From: Falsiroseomonas algicola
Lineage (GTDB): Bacteria > Pseudomonadota > Alphaproteobacteria > Acetobacterales > Acetobacteraceae
NCBI RefSeq assembly: GCF_011040385.1
Contig: NZ_JAAIKB010000009.1
Location: 62,001 to 126,000, forward strand
Direction of reading: 5' to 3'
Length of the DNA stretch: 64,000 nt
The notes beneath the pieces were generated by a model. The model made no database searches. It saw nothing but the letters and a program-made list of their open reading frames with translations, and was not told the origin of the DNA. Positions 1-12,308 of the stretch are shown here, piece after piece (position 1 is the stretch's first letter; every line of letters begins with the position of its first letter). A program made the translations under genes and the position numbers.

Positions 1-2
1 CC

Positions 3-254
3 GCCTATGACCGCTACCTCCGCTACCAGATGGTCGCCGTCGTGTTCCGCGGCGCCGTCGCCGCCGACCAGCATGCGGCGCTGCTCGGCTGCGCCCTGGC
101 GCGCGACGCCGCCCGTGCCGGAGAGGTGCTGGAAGCGCATATCGCGGGCTGCGTGGACCAGGTGCTGCGCAGCCGCGCCCTCGCGCCGATCGCCTTCGAA
201 GCGCGCAGCGTCCCGGCCACGCCGCCGGCCAGGCGCCAGGGCGGCGCCCGGTGA
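3..254 (+). CDS. GntR-family regulator, FCD domain, C-terminal fragment
   Basis: Only the last 83 codons are inside the window; the gene begins before base 1. The visible part is the end of an FCD ligand-binding domain: AYDRYLRYQ, an EEH-like DQHAAL stretch and a final EAHIAGCVDQ helix, each with a counterpart in the next gene (FDRYQRYQ, EEHAAL, NLHILAGVDH). It is therefore probably a paralogue of that gene. Its stop overlaps the next start as GTGA, so the two are likely co-translated. Ligand and targets are unknown. Confidence 0.8.
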   Translation, partial: AYDRYLRYQMVAVVFRGAVAADQHAALLGCALARDAARAGEVLEAHIAGCVDQVLRSRALAPIAFEARSVPATPPARRQGGAR

Positions 255-910
255 GGGACCCGGCGGAAACGGCGGGGGAGCGGGCCTATCGGCTGATCCG
301 GTCCGACATCCTGCGCGGCAGGCTGGAGCCCGGGCGGAAGCTGAAGCTCGACGCGCTGCGCGACGCCTATGACGCCGGCGTGGGCACGCTGCGCGAGACC
401 CTTTCCCGCCTCGTCGCGGAACGCTTCGTCATCGCCGAGGGGCAGCGCGGCTTCGAGGTCGCCCCCTTCTCGGCGACCGAATTGCGGGAGCTGGCCGGGC
501 TTCGCCTTCTGCTCGAGGGCCATGCGCTGGACCAATCCTTCCGCGCCGGCGACGTGGAGTGGGAGGCCCGCGTCGTCGCGGCGCATCACAAGCTGGGCCA
601 GATGGAGGAGAGGCTGCTGGCGGGCGACAACGAGGCGCTGGAGGCGTGGCGCCACTTCGACGCGCAGTTCCACCAGACGCTGATCTCCGCCTGCGGGTCA
701 CGCACCCTGATGGCGACGCATGCCGCGACCTTCGACCGCTACCAGCGCTACCAGAACCTGGCCCTGGGCTTCCGCGGCGTGATCGCGGCGGAGGAGCATG
801 CGGCGCTGCGCGACGCCGCGCTGCGCCGCGATCCGGCCGCGGCGCGATCGGTGCTCAACCTGCACATCCTGGCCGGGGTGGACCACGCGCTGGCCAGCGG
901 CGCGCTTTGA
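251..910 (+). CDS. GntR-family transcriptional regulator, FadR/FCD subfamily
   Basis: This 219-residue cytoplasmic protein has an N-terminal winged helix (about residues 8-72: RAYRLIRSDILRGRLEPG, then a recognition region around GVGTLRETLSRL) and a C-terminal all-helical FCD domain. FCD metal-ligand-like residues are visible in HFDAQFHQTL, AEEHAALRDA and NLHILAGVDH. Family members usually repress or activate small-acid catabolism genes after binding a carboxylate. The GTG start is chosen because it overlaps the preceding paralogue's stop by GTGA. The gene converges on metX 47 bases away, so its targets probably lie elsewhere. Confidence 0.9.
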   Translation: MRDPAETAGERAYRLIRSDILRGRLEPGRKLKLDALRDAYDAGVGTLRETLSRLVAERFVIAEGQRGFEVAPFSATELRELAGLRLLLEGHALDQSFRAGDVEWEARVVAAHHKLGQMEERLLAGDNEALEAWRHFDAQFHQTLISACGSRTLMATHAATFDRYQRYQNLALGFRGVIAAEEHAALRDAALRRDPAAARSVLNLHILAGVDHALASGAL

Positions 911-957
911 CCCGTTGAGGGATCGCGAAGGCCGCGGCGCTGCGTCGCGCGGGCCGG

Positions 958-2112
958 CTACACGCCGACGCGCTCCGCGGCGCCCTTGAGGAAGCCGCCC
1001 AGCGCGCGATGGAAGACGGGTTCGTCGAGCAGGAAGGCGTCGTGGCCCTTGTCGGTCGCGATCTCGACGAAGGAGACATTGGCCGCGGCGGCATTCAGCG
1101 CGCGGACCAGGGCGCGGCTCTCCTCGGTCGGGAACAGCCAGTCGCTGCTGAAGGATGCCACCAGGAAGCGGGTGCGCGTGCCGCGGAAGGCATTCGCGAC
1201 CTCCCCGCCATGCTCCGACGCCAGGTCGAAATAATCCATGGCGCGGGTGATGGTGAGGTAGCTGTTGGCGTCGAAGCGGCGGACGAAGGTGCTGCCCTGG
1301 TGGCGGAGGTAGCTCTCCACCTCGAACACATCCTCGAGAAAGGTCAGTGCCGAGGCACCGCGCAGCCGGCGGCCGAATTTCCGCCCCAGCGCCGCCTCCG
1401 ACAGATAGGTGATGTGGGCGACCATGCGGGCGACGGAGAGCCCCTTGGCCGGGATGCGCCCATCCTCCCAGTAGCGGCCGCCCTTCCAGTCGGGGTCGCC
1501 ATGGATGGCGGCGCGGCCGACCTCATGGAAGGCGATGTTCTGGGCGGAGTGGTAGGAGGCGGTGGCGATGGGGGCGGCGGCCACCACCATGTCCGGATAG
1601 GTCGCGGCCCATTCCAGCACCTGCATGCCGCCCATGGACCCGCCGACGACCGCCAGCAGGCGATCGATGCCGAGGTGATCGACCAGGCGCTTCTGGGCGC
1701 GGACCATGTCGCGGATGGTGATGGACGGGAAATCGATCCCCCAGGGCCGGCCCATGGGCTGGCCCTCGGCGTCGGTCATCTCCTCGGCCGGGCCGGAGGA
1801 GCCCATGCAGCCGCCCAGCACATTGGCGCAGATGACGAAGAAGCGGTTCGTGTCCACCGGCTTGCCGGGGCCGACCAGCGTGTCCCACCACCCGCCCTTG
1901 CCCGTCAGCGGCTGGGTTTCCGCCACATACTGGTCGCCCGTCAGGGCGTGGCAGATCAGCACCGCATTGGTCCGCAGCGCGTTGAGCTTGCCATAGGTCC
2001 GATAGGCCACGGAAAGCGGCTTGATGACGGCGCCGCTGTCCAGCGCGAGGCCATCGGCGAAGACGGCGCGCTGATGATCCAGCTGGGGGAGGGGGGCCAG
2101 GGCCTCGGTCAC
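958..2112 (-). CDS. metX: homoserine O-acetyltransferase (MetX)
   Basis: It transfers an acetyl group from acetyl-CoA to L-homoserine, the committed step of methionine synthesis by direct sulfhydrylation. The 384-residue alpha/beta-hydrolase fold protein has the nucleophile elbow GGSMGG with Ser159, and Asp324 (SSDW) and His357 (GHDAF) complete the triad. The open frame runs upstream to 2283, but homology starts at the GTG at 2112 ([17 protein letters not shown]), which also clears the divergent hisC. In many alphaproteobacteria metW follows metX; here the next gene is a convergent GntR regulator. No SAM riboswitch is visible in the 145-base divergent region. In some lineages this family acts on succinyl-CoA, which was not resolved here. 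Confidence 0.95.
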   Translation of the reverse strand: MTEALAPLPQLDHQRAVFADGLALDSGAVIKPLSVAYRTYGKLNALRTNAVLICHALTGDQYVAETQPLTGKGGWWDTLVGPGKPVDTNRFFVICANVLGGCMGSSGPAEEMTDAEGQPMGRPWGIDFPSITIRDMVRAQKRLVDHLGIDRLLAVVGGSMGGMQVLEWAATYPDMVVAAAPIATASYHSAQNIAFHEVGRAAIHGDPDWKGGRYWEDGRIPAKGLSVARMVAHITYLSEAALGRKFGRRLRGASALTFLEDVFEVESYLRHQGSTFVRRFDANSYLTITRAMDYFDLASEHGGEVANAFRGTRTRFLVASFSSDWLFPTEESRALVRALNAAAANVSFVEIATDKGHDAFLLDEPVFHRALGGFLKGAAERVGV

Positions 2113-2257
2113 ATCGGTCTCGGGGCGTTTCCGCCGCAGGAATAGGCGGGGCGGCCGCTTCCGGCAACCGTCGCGTGCAAGCGGCGGTCCTTGGCGGGGC
2201 GGGCCGGCGCGTCTATGGATCACGCCCCTTTCCCGCCTTCGTCCAGGGACCCCTGCC

Positions 2258-3343
2258 ATGACCGTCATGCCGCGCCCGTCCATCCTCTCGGTCGAGCCCT
2301 ATGTCGGCGGCGAGTCCAAGGTCCCGGGTGTCAACCGCATCATCAAGCTCTCCTCCAACGAAGGCGCCTTCGGCCCCCCGCCCTCCGCCATCGAGGCGAT
2401 CGCCGCCAATGCGCGGGAGGCGCATCGCTACCCCGATGGCGGCGCCACCGCGCTGCGGGAGGCGATCGGCGCGCGCTTCGGGCTCGACCCCGCCCGGATC
2501 GTCTGCGGCAACGGGTCGGACGAGCTGCTGGCCATGCTCATCCTGGCGTATGGGGGCGAGGGCACCGAACTCGTCATGTCCGCCCATGGCTTCATGATGT
2601 ACGAGATCACCGGCCGCTGGGCGGGCTGCCAGGTCATCAAGGTGCCGGAGAAGAACCTCACGGCCGATGTGGATGGGCTGCTCGCCGCGGTCGGGCCGCG
2701 CACGCGCCTCATGTTCCTCGCCAACCCCAACAACCCGACCGGCAGCATCCTGCCGCAGAGCGAGGTGGAGCGGCTGCGCCGTGAACTCCGCCAGGACGTG
2801 CTGCTGGTGCTGGACAGTGCCTACGCCGAATACGTCACGCGGCCGGATTACGACCCCGGCCAGAAGCTGGTGGACGCCACGCCGAACACGGTGATGACGC
2901 GGACCTTCAGCAAGATCTTCGGCCTCGGCGGCATGCGGCTCGGCTGGGCCTATGCGCCCGCGCCGATCGTGGACATCCTCGGCCGCGTGCGCGGGCCCTT
3001 CAACGTGAACGCCGCCGCCATGGCGGCCGGCATCGCGGCGCTGGCGGAGCCCGGCTGGATCGAGAAGTCCATCGCCCACAACACGGAATGGCGTGGCAAG
3101 GTGGCGGCCGCGATGGAAGCCGCCGGCTTCAAGGTCTGGCCGAGCGAGGGCAACTTTCTTCTCGTCGATTTCGGCGACGGCACGCGGGCCAAGGCGGCGG
3201 ATGCGCATCTGCGCGCCCGCGGGCTGATCGTGCGCGCCATGGGCGGCTACGGGCTGCCCCAGTGCCTGCGTGTCACCATCGGCGCGGCCGAGGAATGCCA
3301 GATGGTCATCGACGCCCTCACCGATTTCTCCCGGAATGGCTGA
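2258..3343 (+). CDS. hisC: histidinol-phosphate / aromatic amino acid aminotransferase
   Basis: This is a fold-type I PLP aminotransferase of 361 residues. The PLP lysine is Lys219 in [18 protein letters not shown] lies at 155-162, and LDSAYAEY supplies the pyridine-contacting Asp186 and Tyr189. HisC-family enzymes make histidinol phosphate; many alphaproteobacterial copies next to tyrA instead, or also, transaminate prephenate, phenylpyruvate or hydroxyphenylpyruvate. It overlaps tyrA by 8 bases, which favours an aromatic role, although dual function is common. It shares a 145-base divergent region with metX. Confidence 0.9.
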   Translation: MTVMPRPSILSVEPYVGGESKVPGVNRIIKLSSNEGAFGPPPSAIEAIAANAREAHRYPDGGATALREAIGARFGLDPARIVCGNGSDELLAMLILAYGGEGTELVMSAHGFMMYEITGRWAGCQVIKVPEKNLTADVDGLLAAVGPRTRLMFLANPNNPTGSILPQSEVERLRRELRQDVLLVLDSAYAEYVTRPDYDPGQKLVDATPNTVMTRTFSKIFGLGGMRLGWAYAPAPIVDILGRVRGPFNVNAAAMAAGIAALAEPGWIEKSIAHNTEWRGKVAAAMEAAGFKVWPSEGNFLLVDFGDGTRAKAADAHLRARGLIVRAMGGYGLPQCLRVTIGAAEECQMVIDALTDFSRNG

Positions 3344-4223
3344 GCCTCTCTTCGATCGCCTCTGCCTGCTGGGCATCGGGCTGATCGGCTCCTCCATCGC
3401 GCGGGTCGCGCGGGTGCGGGGCGACCTGGCGCGGACCGTCGTGGCGCATGCCAAGACGCCGGCGACCCTGGCGCGAGTGCGCGAACTCAGCATCGCCGAC
3501 GTGGTGGAGCCAGACGCGGCCAAGGCCGTGCAGGGCGCCGACTGCGTCATCTTCTGCGTGCCCGTCGGCGCCTATGCCGAGGTGATGGCGCAGGTGGCCC
3601 CCCACCTGAAGCCCGGCGCGATCGTCACCGATGTCGGCAGCACCAAGATGAGCGTGTTGCGCGACCTCGGCCCGCTGATGCCGGCGGGCTGCCACCTGGT
3701 GCCGGCGCATCCGATGGCGGGCACCGAGTATTCCGGCCCCGATGCGGGTTTCCCCGAGCTGTTCCAGGGCCGCTACACCATCATCACCCCCGTCGCCGGC
3801 ACGGATCCCGAGGCCGTCGAGAAGGTGCGGGAGCTGTGGCGGCGCTGCGGTTCCATGATCGAGACGCTGGACCCCGCCACCCATGACAAGGTGGTCGCCA
3901 TCGTCAGCCACCTGCCGCATCTGCTGGCCTTCACCATCGTCTCCACCGCCGACGACCTGGCGGAGGAGACGAAGGAGGCGGTGCTGAAATTCGCTGCCTC
4001 CGGCTTCCGGGACTTCACCCGCATCGCCGCCAGCGATCCGACCATGTGGCGCGACGTCTTCCTCAACAACCGGGAGGCGCTGCTGGAGATGCTGGCGCGC
4101 TTCACGGAGGATTCGCACGCGCTGGGCCGGGCGGTGCGTTGGGGCCAGGCGGAGTTCATCGAGGACCGGATCCGGCGCGGCCGGAAGATCCGGCAGGGCT
4201 TGATCGAGCGGAAGCAGGCGTGA
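3336..4223 (+). CDS. tyrA: prephenate/arogenate dehydrogenase (TyrA/TyrC family)
   Basis: This 295-residue NAD(P)-dependent dehydrogenase oxidatively decarboxylates prephenate or arogenate in tyrosine synthesis. The dinucleotide motif GIGLIGSS lies near residues 13-20 and the family signature [10 protein letters not shown] follows in the middle of the protein. A helical dimerisation domain with [10 protein letters not shown] and [16 protein letters not shown] forms the C-terminal half. There is no fused chorismate mutase or ACT domain. The ATG at 3336 overlaps the hisC stop by 8 bases, so a two-gene aromatic amino acid operon is likely. Prephenate and arogenate specificity cannot be separated by eye. 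Confidence 0.93.
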   Translation: MAEPLFDRLCLLGIGLIGSSIARVARVRGDLARTVVAHAKTPATLARVRELSIADVVEPDAAKAVQGADCVIFCVPVGAYAEVMAQVAPHLKPGAIVTDVGSTKMSVLRDLGPLMPAGCHLVPAHPMAGTEYSGPDAGFPELFQGRYTIITPVAGTDPEAVEKVRELWRRCGSMIETLDPATHDKVVAIVSHLPHLLAFTIVSTADDLAEETKEAVLKFAASGFRDFTRIAASDPTMWRDVFLNNREALLEMLARFTEDSHALGRAVRWGQAEFIEDRIRRGRKIRQGLIERKQA

Positions 4224-4229
4224 GGGTGT

Positions 4230-4296
4230 GTGGCTTTTTAGCCACTAACCCCTTTAGCCCGATTATGCGGTTTAGGTGCGTTTAGCACCGTTTTTC
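4230..4296 (+). terminator. two hairpins after tyrA, possible terminator
   Basis: Seven bases past the tyrA stop is a perfect 6-bp stem (GTGGCT at 4230-4235, TTTT loop, AGCCAC at 4240-4245). A second 5-bp stem follows (GGTGC at 4275-4279, GCACC at 4285-4289) and then GTTTTT. The stretch is visibly less GC-rich than its neighbours. The stems are short, so termination is plausible but not certain. The remaining bases to 4488 show no gene. Confidence 0.45.
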
Positions 4297-4488
4297 GGGG
4301 TGCCGATGTCGCGGGTGCCGTCCGGTCGCGGATGGGCTGGTGGTGCCGCGAACATAGCCGGAACGCGGGCGAGGCGCCAGGATAATCGCGCGTCGTGAAG
4401 CCTGGCCGGGCGTGCATGCCGACCATCCCGGCTGGCGGTGGCGTGGTGGCGGCGCCATCTGACGGGCCTGAACCGAGGGAGCAGGGCC

Positions 4489-4887
4489 ATGGACATCACG
4501 CGCGCGGGTTCGGTGCCCTCGACCACGGGGCCGGCCGAGTATTTCACCGGCACGGTCCGCATCGACCCCTTGTTCAGCCCGCCGGAGCCTGCCCGGGCGG
4601 CGGGTGCGCTGGTGACCTTCGAGCCTGGCGCTCGCACGGCCTGGCACACCCATCCCTACGGCCAGACCGTCATCGTGACGTCGGGGTGCGGCTGGGCGCA
4701 GCGGGAGGGTGGCAAGGTGGAGGTGATCCGCCCGGGTGACGTGGTCTGGTTCCCGCCGGGGGAGAAGCACTGGCATGGCGCCACCGCGACCACGGCGATG
4801 AGCCACATCGCCGTGCAGGAGAAGCGCGACGGTTCCCCGGTGACCTGGCTGGAACACGTCTCCGACGCCGATTACCGAGGGCCCTGA
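4489..4887 (+). CDS. cupin protein, manganese hydroxynitrile-lyase-like
   Basis: This 132-residue single-domain cupin carries metal ligands His53, His55 and Gln59 (WHTHPYGQT) and His94 (GEKHWHGA), with His96 beside them. Ligand spacing and surrounding sequence ([37 protein letters not shown]) match, from memory, the Mn-dependent cupin (R)-hydroxynitrile lyases such as the Granulicella enzyme, which cleave or form mandelonitrile. Many genomic relatives have no known physiological cyanohydrin substrate, so the true reaction is open. The ATG at 4489 follows a GAGGGAGCAGGG stretch that serves as ribosome binding site. It is convergent with the MFS gene. Confidence 0.85.
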   Translation: MDITRAGSVPSTTGPAEYFTGTVRIDPLFSPPEPARAAGALVTFEPGARTAWHTHPYGQTVIVTSGCGWAQREGGKVEVIRPGDVVWFPPGEKHWHGATATTAMSHIAVQEKRDGSPVTWLEHVSDADYRGP

Positions 4888-4896
4888 ACCCCGCGG

Positions 4897-6132
4897 TCAG
4901 CCCGGTCTCCGCAGGACCATGACCCCCGCCGCCGCCTGCAGGATCAGTGCGAGGCTGATGGCGGCCGTGGTGGAGGCCGCGTCCCGCATCAGCCCGAAGC
5001 CCAGCGGGGCGAGCGCGTAGAGCGCCTGGTTGATCGCCTGCATCAGCGCGACCACGCGCCCGACCTCCGCCGGGGCGAATTCCGCCTGGACGATGAGGGG
5101 CGGCAGCGAGAGCAGGTTGCCGACGCCGATGCCGAAGAGGGCGCAGCCCAGCAGCAGCAGCCAGGGCTCGCCGCCCGCCAGCATCAGCGCAAGCGAGCCC
5201 GCGACCTGGGTGGCGAAGGTGGCGGCGGCGGCCAGGCGGCGCTTCTCGCCGGCGGGCAGCAGCCAGCCCGTGACGGTGCGGCCCAGCAGGGCGAAGACGG
5301 TCACGAGCGAGACGGCGAGGCCCGCCCCCTGCACGCCCAGCACCGGGGCGAGCAGGGAGACGAGGTGCGTCACCAGCCCCATCTGGGCGAAGAGGCCGAT
5401 GGCGAAGGCGGCGGAGAGGCCGATGAAGCGGGGATCCCGCAGCAGCGCGGCGCGGTCCCGCGCCGGGGCCGGGGGCTTTGCAGGGGCGGGGCGGGCGGTG
5501 GCTTCCCCATCCGGGTGCTGGCCGAATTCGGCGGGGCGGCGGCCCAGCACCAGCCCGGCCAGTGGCCAGACCACGGCAAGCAGCAGGGCGCCCACCACCA
5601 GGGTCGCGGTGCCGAATCCCCAGCCGGCGATCAGCCAGGCCCAGAAGGGCGCCATGGCGATGCCGCCGACGCTGGCGCCGTTATAGGCCATAGCCAGCGC
5701 GGCCGGGCGGCGGCGGTCGAACCAGGGGATCAGCATGGCATTGATGGCGGCGCCACTGCAGAGCGCCCAGCCCATGCCGGTCAGCGCCGCGGCCGGCGCC
5801 AGCAGCCAGGGATGCGGCGCCCATCCCCAGCCCGCCAGGCCGAGGGCGAAGGCGGCCGCGCCGGCGCGGGTGGTGGCGGCGATGCCGAAGCGGCGGTGCC
5901 AGTCCGGCAGCAGGGCGACCAGGGCGGCCGAGACCAGGAAGTGAAAGGTTACCGCGGCGGAAAGCCCGCCGATGGGCCAGCCCCGGCTTTGCGACAGCGT
6001 CGCGATGAAGATCCCGACGCCGTAGAAGCCGATGCCCCAGGCGAAAATCGCCAGGATGAAGGCCGCGGCCACGACCCTCCAGCCATGGAAGGGTTGGGGC
6101 GGAAAGGGAGTACTGGCGGGCATTTGCGGCAT
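4897..6132 (-). CDS. MFS transporter
   Basis: This 411-residue inner-membrane protein has about 12 hydrophobic segments in two bundles. They are separated by a polar, Pro/Ala-rich central loop around residues 195-215 (GRRPAEFGQHPDGEATARP). The N-terminus (FHGWRVVAAAFILAIFAWGIGFYG) is typical of the oxalate/formate-antiporter-like and monocarboxylate-like MFS branch, which suggests organic-anion exchange, but the substrate is unknown. An alternative start three codons in (MPAST) is equally possible. It stands alone, convergent with the cupin gene. Confidence 0.88.
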   Translation of the reverse strand: MPQMPASTPFPPQPFHGWRVVAAAFILAIFAWGIGFYGVGIFIATLSQSRGWPIGGLSAAVTFHFLVSAALVALLPDWHRRFGIAATTRAGAAAFALGLAGWGWAPHPWLLAPAAALTGMGWALCSGAAINAMLIPWFDRRRPAALAMAYNGASVGGIAMAPFWAWLIAGWGFGTATLVVGALLLAVVWPLAGLVLGRRPAEFGQHPDGEATARPAPAKPPAPARDRAALLRDPRFIGLSAAFAIGLFAQMGLVTHLVSLLAPVLGVQGAGLAVSLVTVFALLGRTVTGWLLPAGEKRRLAAAATFATQVAGSLALMLAGGEPWLLLLGCALFGIGVGNLLSLPPLIVQAEFAPAEVGRVVALMQAINQALYALAPLGFGLMRDAASTTAAISLALILQAAAGVMVLRRPG

Positions 6133-6305
6133 GCTGGACGGGGTCGTGCCGGCTGTGAACCGCCATCTTCTGTGAACGGGATGTGTTGCCGCACCGCAAT
6201 ACGCATGCTAAGGCGCGCCCGCCGCGGGACGGGGGTTAGCAAACGCTTACTCCCCTTGATGCGCGATCCGCAGAAGCTCTGCCCAGAGACAGGACCGGGA
6301 CCACC

Positions 6306-6911
6306 TTGGCCTCCGCAGCGATCAACGCAGACTCGGCCTCCACCAAGGCCCCGAACCCTACCGGGCTGTCGGAGCGCTATGCGCTCGCGCTGCTCGGCAT
6401 CGTGGACGATCTTCGCCAGGCCGAGCCTGGTGCGGCCGACCGCATCGCCAAGGATCTGGAGACGCTCTTCGCGCTGTGGCGCGAGGATGCCGGCTTCCGG
6501 TCCTTCGTGGCCGATCCGCGCTACGATGCGGCGGAGCAGAAGCGCGCCGCCTTCGCGGTGCTGGAACGCGCCGGGGTGGGCACGGAAGTGCGCAACCTCG
6601 TCGGCGTGCTGATCATCAACCGGCGGCTGTCCAAGCTGCCGGAAGTCGCGGCCGCCTTCGGCGCGCAGCTTGCGGCGCGCCGCGGGCAGCAGATCGCCGA
6701 GGTCGCGACCGCCCATCCGCTGTCGGACACGCAGCGCGCGCAGATCACCGCGCGGCTGACGGAAGCCGGCTATTCCGGCGTGCAGCTGCGCGAGAGCGTC
6801 GATGCCACCCTGCTCGGTGGCCTCGTCATCCGCATCGGCTCTCGCCTCTACGACAACTCACTGAAGTCCAAGCTGCAGCGCCTGCAGTACGCCATGAAGG
6901 GGGCCGCCTGA
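6306..6911 (+). CDS. atpH: ATP synthase F1 subunit delta
   Basis: This 201-residue subunit links the F1 head to the peripheral stalk of ATP synthase. The family pattern is clear: an N-terminal helical domain starting at [14 protein letters not shown] and a C-terminal domain with the [20 protein letters not shown] signature. Translation is taken from a TTG at 6306, giving a 25-residue Ser/Ala-rich leader; no better ATG is available in frame. It is the first gene of atpHAGDC, followed by atpA after one base. The F0 genes are not in this window, the usual split arrangement in this group. Confidence 0.95.
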   Translation: MASAAINADSASTKAPNPTGLSERYALALLGIVDDLRQAEPGAADRIAKDLETLFALWREDAGFRSFVADPRYDAAEQKRAAFAVLERAGVGTEVRNLVGVLIINRRLSKLPEVAAAFGAQLAARRGQQIAEVATAHPLSDTQRAQITARLTEAGYSGVQLRESVDATLLGGLVIRIGSRLYDNSLKSKLQRLQYAMKGAA

Positions 6912-6912
6912 T

Positions 6913-8451
<1,539 letters not shown>

Positions 8452-8477
8452 GGCTGGGCGAAAAGGGATAGCGGCGG

Positions 8478-10803
<2,326 letters not shown>

Positions 10804-10811
10804 GGCTGACT

Positions 10812-10867
10812 GCCCGGCTTCGGCATCTGCCGAGGCCGGGCGCCATGCCCGCCCCGTCCGGGCGGGC
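10812..10867 (+). promoter_or_regulatory. tandem hairpins between atpD and atpC
   Basis: The first stem pairs 10812-10825 with 10828-10841, 14 bp with a single G-T pair and an almost closed loop. The second pairs GCCCGCCC at 10847-10854 with GGGCGGGC at 10860-10867. Neither is followed by a T run, so these look like RNA stability, processing or attenuation elements rather than a terminator. They could set the lower epsilon stoichiometry relative to beta. Confidence 0.6.
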
Positions 10868-10893
10868 TTCATGACTGAGAACGGGATCACCCG

Positions 10894-11304
10894 ATGGCCA
10901 CCTTCCAGCTCGAACTCGTCTCCCCGGAGAAGCTGCTGCTCAGCCGGGCGGTGGAGATGGCCGTGCTGCCCGCCGCCGAGGGCGAGATGGGCGTGCTGCC
11001 GGGCCATGCGCCGATGATCGTGACGCTGCGCGGCGGCGTGATCGCGGTGACTGAGGGCGGGCAGATCACCGAACGCCTCTTCGTCGCGGGCGGCTTCGCC
11101 GAAGTCACGCCGGATCGCTGCACGGTCCTGGCGGATGAGGCGACGCCGGTCGGCCAGCTCTCCAAGGCCGCCGCCGAGGCCCGGGTGCGGGAGGCCGAGG
11201 CCGCCTACGCCGCCGCCGCCAACGACACGCCGGAGAAGCGCGACGCCGTGATGGCGAAGCTGCTGGCCGCGCGCGTGGCCGTCACGGTCGCCGAAGCGGC
11301 CTGA
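10894..11304 (+). CDS. atpC: ATP synthase F1 subunit epsilon
   Basis: This 136-residue central-stalk subunit can inhibit ATP hydrolysis. The N-terminal beta-sandwich is recognisable (FQLELVSPEKLLLSRAVE, AAEGEMGVLPGHAPM), followed by the two-helix C-terminal hairpin (AAAEARVREAEAAYAAA). It is the last gene of the atp operon, ending 20 bases before a strong terminator. Confidence 0.96.
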   Translation: MATFQLELVSPEKLLLSRAVEMAVLPAAEGEMGVLPGHAPMIVTLRGGVIAVTEGGQITERLFVAGGFAEVTPDRCTVLADEATPVGQLSKAAAEARVREAEAAYAAAANDTPEKRDAVMAKLLAARVAVTVAEAA

Positions 11305-11324
11305 GCCTGGCCTGATGCACCGAC

Positions 11325-11362
11325 AGGGCCGCGCCGCGATGAGCGGCGCGGCCCTTCGTGTT
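11325..11362 (+). terminator. Rho-independent terminator of the atp operon
   Basis: A perfect 13-bp stem (11325-11337 with 11343-11355) with a five-base GATGA loop is followed by TCGTGTTT. It lies 20 bases after the atpC stop. The T tract is imperfect, but the stem is very stable and well placed. Confidence 0.82.
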
Positions 11363-11442
11363 TCAAGGACGCTTGAATCCGCGGCCCCGGCGCCGAACAT
11401 CCGGGGCCGCAGGGGGCGCGCAACAGGGGTGGCGATCCGTCG

Positions 11443-12306
11443 ATGAAGCACTGGCATATCGATCAGGTGGCCTGGGACCGCTTCGACCGCACGAAGCTCG
11501 ATCCCGGCGTGGTGCCGCTGATCAAGGCGGCCGCGATGGTGGAGCGCAACGCGGCGGACTACGTCACCTACCTCACCCGCGTCTTCGCCGAGGACCCCGC
11601 CTTCCAGGCCGCCGCCGAGCATTGGGGCGTGGAGGAGACGCAGCACGGCGATACGCTGGGCCGCTGGGGCATGCTCGCCGATCCGGGCTGGGATTTCGAA
11701 GCCGCCTTCGCCCGCTACCGCGCGGGCTACCAGATCGACCTCAAGGCCGATGCCTCCATCCGCGGCTCCCGCACCGGGGAGCTGATTGCGCGCTGCATGG
11801 TGGAGACGGGGACCAGCAGCTACTACACCGCGCTCGGCGAGGCGACCGAGGAGCCGGTGCTGAAGGAAATCTGCCGCCTGATCGCGGCGGATGAATACCG
11901 GCACTTCAAGCTCTTCTACGACCACATGAAGCGATACCTGGCGCGGGAGAACCTGTCCTTCCTCCAGCGCCTTAAGGTCGCGGCGGGGCGGATCGGGGAG
12001 AGCGAGGATGACGAACTCGCCTTCGCCTTCCATTGCGGCAATGAGAGCGAGGACACACCCTACAGCCATGACCGCTGCATCGCGGGCTATATGAGCCGGG
12101 CGATGGGCTATTATCGCTTCCGCCATATCGAGCGGGGCATGGGCATGGTCTTCAAGTCGATCGGGCTGGAGCCACGCGGGCGCCTCTCGGCCATCGCCGC
12201 GCGGGCCGCCTGGAAGCTGCTGGAATGGCGGCGCGACCGCTTCCGGCAGGAGATGGCGAAGGCGGCCGCGGCGAATGACGCGCGCTCCCCCGCGATGGCG
12301 GCCTGA
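11443..12306 (+). CDS. ferritin-like diiron protein
   Basis: This 287-residue soluble helical protein carries a complete carboxylate-bridged diiron ligand set: Glu34, Glu65-x-x-His68 (EETQH), Glu121 and Glu151-x-x-His154 (DEYRHF). The order and spacing match ferritin-like diiron oxygenases and acyl-ACP desaturase relatives, which activate O2. The protein is shorter than true stearoyl-ACP desaturases and its substrate is unknown. No membrane segment or signal is seen. The GH10 gene follows after two bases, suggesting co-transcription, though no functional link is obvious. Confidence 0.78.
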   Translation: MKHWHIDQVAWDRFDRTKLDPGVVPLIKAAAMVERNAADYVTYLTRVFAEDPAFQAAAEHWGVEETQHGDTLGRWGMLADPGWDFEAAFARYRAGYQIDLKADASIRGSRTGELIARCMVETGTSSYYTALGEATEEPVLKEICRLIAADEYRHFKLFYDHMKRYLARENLSFLQRLKVAAGRIGESEDDELAFAFHCGNESEDTPYSHDRCIAGYMSRAMGYYRFRHIERGMGMVFKSIGLEPRGRLSAIAARAAWKLLEWRRDRFRQEMAKAAAANDARSPAMAA

Positions 12307-12308
12307 CC

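Noticed and set aside
2113-2257. SAM riboswitch upstream of metX
   Set aside because: SAM-II elements are common before metX/metA in alphaproteobacteria, so the divergent region was read for the conserved core; it was not found on the minus strand.
6240-6270. FNR-like site (TTGATGCGCGATC) before atpH
   Set aside because: The half-sites are separated by the wrong spacing for TTGAT-N4-ATCAA.
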